Shown here piece after piece: positions 5,701-8,630 of a stretch of DNA of 8,630 nt. A model generated the notes under the pieces. The model had not been told where the DNA came from. It ran no database searches and saw nothing but the letters and a program-made list of their open reading frames with translations. The DNA is from an uncultured Neomegalonema sp. (GTDB lineage: Bacteria; Pseudomonadota; Alphaproteobacteria; Rhodobacterales; Rhodobacteraceae). Made by a program: the position numbers and the translations under genes. Location: positions 1 to 8,630 of the forward strand of contig CALDZQ010000277.1 in NCBI GenBank assembly GCA_937944035.1, given 5' to 3'. The number at the start of each line of letters is the position of its first letter. The stretch's first letter is position 1.

Positions 5701-8154
5701 GAGGGCGAGACCTATATCGACATCGACGTGACCGAGGAGTGGGGCGCGGGGGCGTATGTGGTTGCGACCCTGCTGCGGCCTATGGATGTGGCGGCAAAGC
5801 GCAATCCGGCGCGGGCGATTGGCCTCAGCTGGGTTCCGGTTGATCCGGGCGCGCGTGATCTGGATATGGCGTTCACGGGGCCGGATGAAAGCGCGCCGCG
5901 CGGGCCGCTGGATGCGTCGGTGAAATTTGCCGGATTGGCGGCGGGCGAGACGGCTTATGTGACGGTCGCGGCGGTGGATGTGGGTGTGCTGAACGTCACC
6001 GGATTTGACGCGCCGCAGCCTGAGGACTGGTATTTCGGGCAGCGCCGCCTGGGGGTGGATTTCCGGGATGTTTACGGGCGGCTCATCAACGGGTTGGACG
6101 GGGCGCAGGGGCGTTTACGGTCGGGGGGTGATGGATTCACCGCCGCCAACGCCGCGCCGCCGCCGATTGAGGATCTGGTCGCTTATTTCTCCGGCGTGGT
6201 GACGGCGGATGCGGGCGGGGTGGCGGAGGTCAGCTTTGACATTCCCGATTTCAACGGAACCGTGCGCCTGATGGCGGTGGGGTGGAGCGCCAAGGGCGTC
6301 GGCAGCGCGAGCAAAGACGTACTGGTCCGTGACCCCATCGTCGTCAGCGCCAGCGCCCCGCGCTTTTTGGCCCCGGATGATGTGAGCCGCGTGTTGATCG
6401 AGGTGGCTCATGCGTTTGGTGAAACGGGCGAGGTGTCGGTCGCGCTGGAGGCGGACGGGCAGTTGACGCTTGGGGAGGCGGAAAAGCGTTTCACGCTGGG
6501 CAAGGGTGAGAAGAAGACGCTTGAAATTCCGGTCACGGCGAATGCGGTGGGCGATCCTGAAATCCGGCTGGTGACGACGATGCCGGACGGGCGCGAGCTG
6601 TCCAAGGTTTTGCGCCTGCCGGTGCGGGCGAATGATCCGGTTATCGCGCGGCAGAACCGCATTCCGCTGGCAGCAGGGGGCAGCTTTACCGTCAATGCGA
6701 GCATGTTCGAGGGGCTGCGCGCCGGATCGGGGCGGGCGACGCTGGTGGTCGGGCCGTTGGCGGCGTTTGATACGGCGGGGCTGTTGAACCAGCTTGATCT
6801 GTATCCTTATGGCTGTACCGAGCAGACGACCTCGCGGGCGATGCCGTTGCTGTATTATTCGCAAGTCGCCTCAACGCTGGGGCTGGTTTCGGCGGGTGCG
6901 GGTGTGAAAAAGCGCATTGATGGCGCGATCACGCGCATCTTGGGCAATCAGTCGGGCACGGGCGGCTTTGGCCTGTGGGGGCCGTCGAGCGGCGATTTGT
7001 GGCTCGATTCCTATGTCACCGATTTCCTCAGCCGTGCCAAGGCCGAGGGCTTTGACGTGCCGGCGCGCGCGTTCGGGGCGGCGATGGACAACCTGCGCAA
7101 CCGTGTCGCCTATGCGGGCGATTTTGAGCGCGGGGGCGAGGATTTGGCCTATGCGCTGATGGTGTTGGCCCGCGAGGGTGAGGCGTCCATCGGCGATTTG
7201 CGCTACTACGCCGATGCGAAGGGCAAGGCGTTGTCGACGCCGCTGGCACAGGCGCAGTTGGGCGCGGCATTGGCGCTTTATGGCGAACAACGACGGGCCG
7301 ATGATCTGTTCCGGCTGGCGGGCGCGGGGGTCGATTTTGAGAACAGGCGGCGCGGCTGGCGGGCGGATTACGGCAGCAATCTGCGCGACGCGGCGGGTGT
7401 GCTGGCGCTGTCGGCCTCGGCGGGGTCGGAGGCGGTGGATTCTGCGGCGCTGGTAAGGCGGTTGTCGGACGGGTACGCGGCGAAACGCTACACCTCAACG
7501 CAGGAGAAAGCATGGGCTTTGCTGGCGACGAATGCGTTGCTCAAAGACGATGCGGCGCTGGACGGTGTGACCGTGAACGGTGCGCCGCTGGACGGGGCCG
7601 TGGTCGAGATGCTGGAGGGGGACGCGGTGGGCGCTGATCCCGTGGTGATCGCCAATGATGGCGAGGTCGCGACCAGCGCGATGCTGACCACCTTCGGCGT
7701 GCCTACCGAGCCGGAACCCGCTGGCGGTAACGGCTATACCATCACCCGCACCTACTACACGCTGGAGGGCGAGGAAATCTCGCCGGGTGCCGTACCGCAG
7801 AACACGCGGATGGTGGTGGTTTTGCGGGTCGAAGCGGAGCGGGGGCGCGCTTTGGCGCGGTTGATGGTCGATGATGCGCTGCCCGCCGGATTCGAGATCG
7901 ACAACCCGTCGCTGCTGCGCGCGGGGGCGACGGCGAGCCTTGATTGGCTGCCCGAAACCGTGAATGCGGATCATGCGGAGTTCCGCTCGGACAGGTTTTT
8001 GGCGGCGGTGACAGGAGCGCGGAAATTCAGCCTCGCCTATATCGTCCGCGCGATTTCGCCGGGGGAGTTCCACCATCCGGCGGCACTGGTGGAGGATATG
8101 TACCGCCCCGAATTCCGCGCGCGCACGGCGACGGGGCGTGTGACGGTGCGGTAG
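2713..8154 (+). CDS. bacterial alpha-2-macroglobulin with N-terminal PAN/Apple-like domain and intact thioester
   Basis: This 1813-aa exported protein of the bacterial alpha-2-macroglobulin family (relatives of E. coli YfhM) is a presumed periplasmic protease trap: proteolysis of a bait segment exposes a Cys-Gln thioester that covalently captures the protease. Residues 1-25 form a signal peptide (hydrophobic core AAGVMLALVGSAG, likely cut after GLA). Residues about 33-105 resemble a PAN/Apple module, with Cys59, Cys63, Cys69 and Cys81. A helical linker spans about 106-265, followed by macroglobulin domains. RGAYRPGEQV (601-610) is the MG2 signature. The bait-region domain begins near LEVSVDKDAY (951-960). 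The YFGQRRLGVDFRDVYG segment (1107-1122) and a Gly/Ala/Pro-rich stretch (about 1128-1152) probably hold the bait loop. The A2M core follows (about 1155-1240), with FNGTVRLMAVGWS. The thioester motif is CTEQ, Cys1368 to Gln1371, starting the helical thioester domain (to about 1610). A bMG10-like C-terminal domain starts near ITRTYYTLEG (1677-1686). The ATG at 2713 is chosen for GGGGAG at 2701-2706; an in-frame TTG at 2689 lacks a Shine-Dalgarno. There is no lipobox, unlike YfhM. Confidence 0.93.
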   Translation: MFDCIELRAVAAGVMLALVGSAGLAADGPIPEKRMVFTQDVDFYGGDLRSVFDSSLDECESACLGDEACTALTFNETEEACFLKDGFEKTTPFEGAWSGRVIAASTARIERGMAQAAMLDMLPNSAMTQARKFAATVGTRYPVNDRDAAYLASVAGESDTAQGALVALTDAPDAWLDLSRELREGKSDGYGYYERLQIAEDATSAAINGFLRSESAAVQANALNVLAEALENQGRGSEMIPVLKLSKSLSSRRETREALRQARERYGFRITGHQVDSDAESPRLCVTFSEAIAPATDFEPFVRVRGEDLPVDGGDQQICVDGLEHGERYKVTLRSGLPAAADGEKLLKPVTIETYVRDRKPSISFASRSYILPRSAEAALPITTVNVDEVALRIHRVNDRNLLRAVQQDFFGASLDKYREENGLKDLGEQVWEGVGEVARRLNENVVTRLPLGGAVTEFEAGVYVATAREIDSDKPWEDAATQWFVVTDLGLSTTLADDGLHVFVRGLGDAQTIEGVTVRLLARNNTVLGEVETDAAGYALFSPGLTRGDSGLAPAMLTAEREAGDFAFLDLTQPGFDLADRGVEGRAAPGPVDVFLTTERGAYRPGEQVHTTILARDQRADAVEDLPLTVIVTRPDGVEALRRTAQDAGAGGRAVSFDLSDKAMRGSWRVRVHADPKQSALAGESFLVEDFLPQRIDFELAGPEEAVRLGDAPAIRIDADYLYGSPAAAMAIEGEAVVKSVRALAAYPGFIFGAHDEQKESWVRSLEPGFETDDSGLASVPMLLPDAVETSRPLTLDAVIRLRDGSARPVERVLSMPLEADGDRIGVKTVFEGAVRKGEKARFEVIAVDGSGARVALDDVYWTLSKVRTRYNWYRLDGRWDYETTTRRERLANGDLTVAGDGVATLETPVDWGRYELKLVSKNDPDTITSLLFTAGWYAPVVGSATPDTLEVSVDKDAYAVGDTAKLRLDARYAGEVFVQVVGNGLIATKTQAVEEGETYIDIDVTEEWGAGAYVVATLLRPMDVAAKRNPARAIGLSWVPVDPGARDLDMAFTGPDESAPRGPLDASVKFAGLAAGETAYVTVAAVDVGVLNVTGFDAPQPEDWYFGQRRLGVDFRDVYGRLINGLDGAQGRLRSGGDGFTAANAAPPPIEDLVAYFSGVVTADAGGVAEVSFDIPDFNGTVRLMAVGWSAKGVGSASKDVLVRDPIVVSASAPRFLAPDDVSRVLIEVAHAFGETGEVSVALEADGQLTLGEAEKRFTLGKGEKKTLEIPVTANAVGDPEIRLVTTMPDGRELSKVLRLPVRANDPVIARQNRIPLAAGGSFTVNASMFEGLRAGSGRATLVVGPLAAFDTAGLLNQLDLYPYGCTEQTTSRAMPLLYYSQVASTLGLVSAGAGVKKRIDGAITRILGNQSGTGGFGLWGPSSGDLWLDSYVTDFLSRAKAEGFDVPARAFGAAMDNLRNRVAYAGDFERGGEDLAYALMVLAREGEASIGDLRYYADAKGKALSTPLAQAQLGAALALYGEQRRADDLFRLAGAGVDFENRRRGWRADYGSNLRDAAGVLALSASAGSEAVDSAALVRRLSDGYAAKRYTSTQEKAWALLATNALLKDDAALDGVTVNGAPLDGAVVEMLEGDAVGADPVVIANDGEVATSAMLTTFGVPTEPEPAGGNGYTITRTYYTLEGEEISPGAVPQNTRMVVVLRVEAERGRALARLMVDDALPAGFEIDNPSLLRAGATASLDWLPETVNADHAEFRSDRFLAAVTGARKFSLAYIVRAISPGEFHHPAALVEDMYRPEFRARTATGRVTVR

Positions 8155-8169
8155 TTCTCCAAGCAAAAT

Positions 8170-8295
8170 ACTGTCATCATCTGCGCAGGCAGATGATCCA
8201 GCCTCGCGTCTTGAGAGATTATCCTCCAATCAATCGAGTCTGGATTCTCTGCCGGAGCCTGTCCTCCGCGAAGGCGGGGGGCAGAGAATGACAGT
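8170..8295. repeat. 126-bp composite palindromic repeat (REP/BIME- or MITE-like) with 8-bp terminal inverted repeats
   Basis: The element is bounded by ACTGTCAT (8170-8177) and ATGACAGT (8288-8295). It consists of two related units facing each other. Unit A (8170-8206) is ACTGTCAT, then a hairpin with 9-bp arms ATCATCTGC (8176-8184) and GCAGATGAT (8189-8197) around GCAG, then ATCCAGCCTCG. Unit B (8235-8295, minus strand) repeats the plan: ACTGTCAT, a hairpin with 10-bp arms ATTCTCTGCC (8244-8253) and GGCAGAGAAT (8280-8289), then ATCCAGACTCG. Unit B's loop contains a second hairpin, CCTCCGC/GCGGGGG around GAAG (8263-8280). A 28-bp spacer separates the units. GCGAAGGCGGG and ATCCAG blocks are typical of widespread palindromic intergenic repeats in alphaproteobacteria. 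No flanking target-site duplication is evident. No T-run follows either hairpin, so termination of the upstream gene here is possible but not canonical. Confidence 0.8.
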
Positions 8296-8388
8296 GTGTA
8301 TGCAGTTGACTATGGCAGAGGGCCGGGCTGAGGGTGGGATTTTTCGGGCAGGTGCGCTAACTCTCCGTTGAAACGAGAGCGCCCGCCC
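8296..8388 (+). other. leader region of the ABC ATPase gene
   Basis: This short stretch lies between the palindromic element and the ATPase start. TTGACT at 8306-8311 would be a good -35, but no acceptable -10 lies 16-18 bases downstream, so no promoter is called. GAGAG at 8375-8379 is a plausible, slightly distant ribosome binding site for the ATG at 8389. Confidence 0.35.
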
Positions 8389-8630
8389 ATGTTGACCATC
8401 CGCAATCTGACCAAGACCTACACGACCCCGCAGGGGCCGTTGCATGTGCTGCGCGGGGTGGATTTGGACGTACCCCCCGGCGAGACGCTCGCGCTGATGG
8501 GTGAATCGGGCAGCGGCAAGAGTACGTTGCTGCATCTGGTTGCGGGGCTGGATCATGCGGATGGCGGGGAAATCCGGCTGGGTGATCTGGCGATTACAGG
8601 GATGGATGATGCCGGGCGGGCGATGCTGCG
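8389..8630 (+). CDS. ABC transporter ATP-binding protein, LolD/YbbA/MacB-type, N-terminal part
   Basis: Eighty codons are present before the right edge. The protein starts MLTIRNLTKTYTTPQGPLHV and continues LRGVDLDVPPGETLALMGESGSGKST. The Walker A motif is GESGSGKST at residues 38-46, followed by LLHLVAGLDHADGGEIRLGD (47-66), where AGLD and the GGEIRL segment are typical of the LolD/YbbA/MacB branch that powers FtsX-like permeases for lipoprotein release, peptide export or envelope stress relief. The Q-loop, ABC signature and Walker B lie beyond the window, and the partner permease, expected directly downstream, is not visible, so the substrate cannot be named. It reads in the same direction as the macroglobulin gene but is 234 bases away, beyond the palindromic repeat, and probably forms its own transcription unit. 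Confidence 0.9.
   Translation, partial: MLTIRNLTKTYTTPQGPLHVLRGVDLDVPPGETLALMGESGSGKSTLLHLVAGLDHADGGEIRLGDLAITGMDDAGRAML

Noticed and set aside
5011..8229. Several minus-strand frames of 139-249 codons opposite the macroglobulin gene
   Set aside because: They show the same low-information Arg/His/Pro-rich composition, have no ribosome binding sites or domain motifs, and are fully explained as shadows of the sense gene.

Overview
The window is mostly G+C-rich DNA with strong GC bias at third codon positions, organised as compact bacterial genes. The gene families and the short palindromic intergenic repeat suggest a Gram-negative alphaproteobacterium. That placement is an inference from family content and base composition; I cannot name a genus.

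Left to right: (1) the first 38 codons of a leftward gene, probably an MsbA-type ABC exporter, run off the left edge. (2) A divergent gene encodes a GAF-fold free methionine-(R)-sulfoxide reductase. (3) A clearly A+T-richer two-gene cassette follows at 766-1608. It holds a small tail-anchored helical protein of unknown function, then directly (TAA|ATG, no gap) a short four-helix membrane protein with a textbook K+ channel selectivity filter (TTLGYGD). (4) On the minus strand, a one-base-overlapping pair encodes the two halves of a YeeE/YedE-type sulfur-compound transporter (YeeE/YedE protein plus DUF6691 protein). Its promoter region carries an A+T-rich inverted repeat that looks like an operator. 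(5) Divergent from it is one very large gene (1813 aa) for a bacterial alpha-2-macroglobulin with an N-terminal PAN/Apple-like domain and an intact CTEQ thioester motif. (6) The gap after it holds a 126-bp composite palindromic element made of two related units in inverted orientation, bounded by 8-bp terminal inverted repeats. (7) The start of a LolD/YbbA-type ABC ATPase gene runs off the right edge.

The GC-rich genes form a loose theme of envelope maintenance and sulfur or oxidant stress: export, methionine sulfoxide repair, sulfur-compound transport, and a periplasmic protease trap. They are separate transcription units, so no joint pathway is claimed. The part that looks acquired and least explained is the A+T-rich cassette pairing an unknown tail-anchored protein with a minimal potassium channel. 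It is the best candidate in the window for an undescribed module. No rRNA, tRNA, CRISPR array or complete insertion sequence was seen, and no gene-free gap exceeds about 240 bases.
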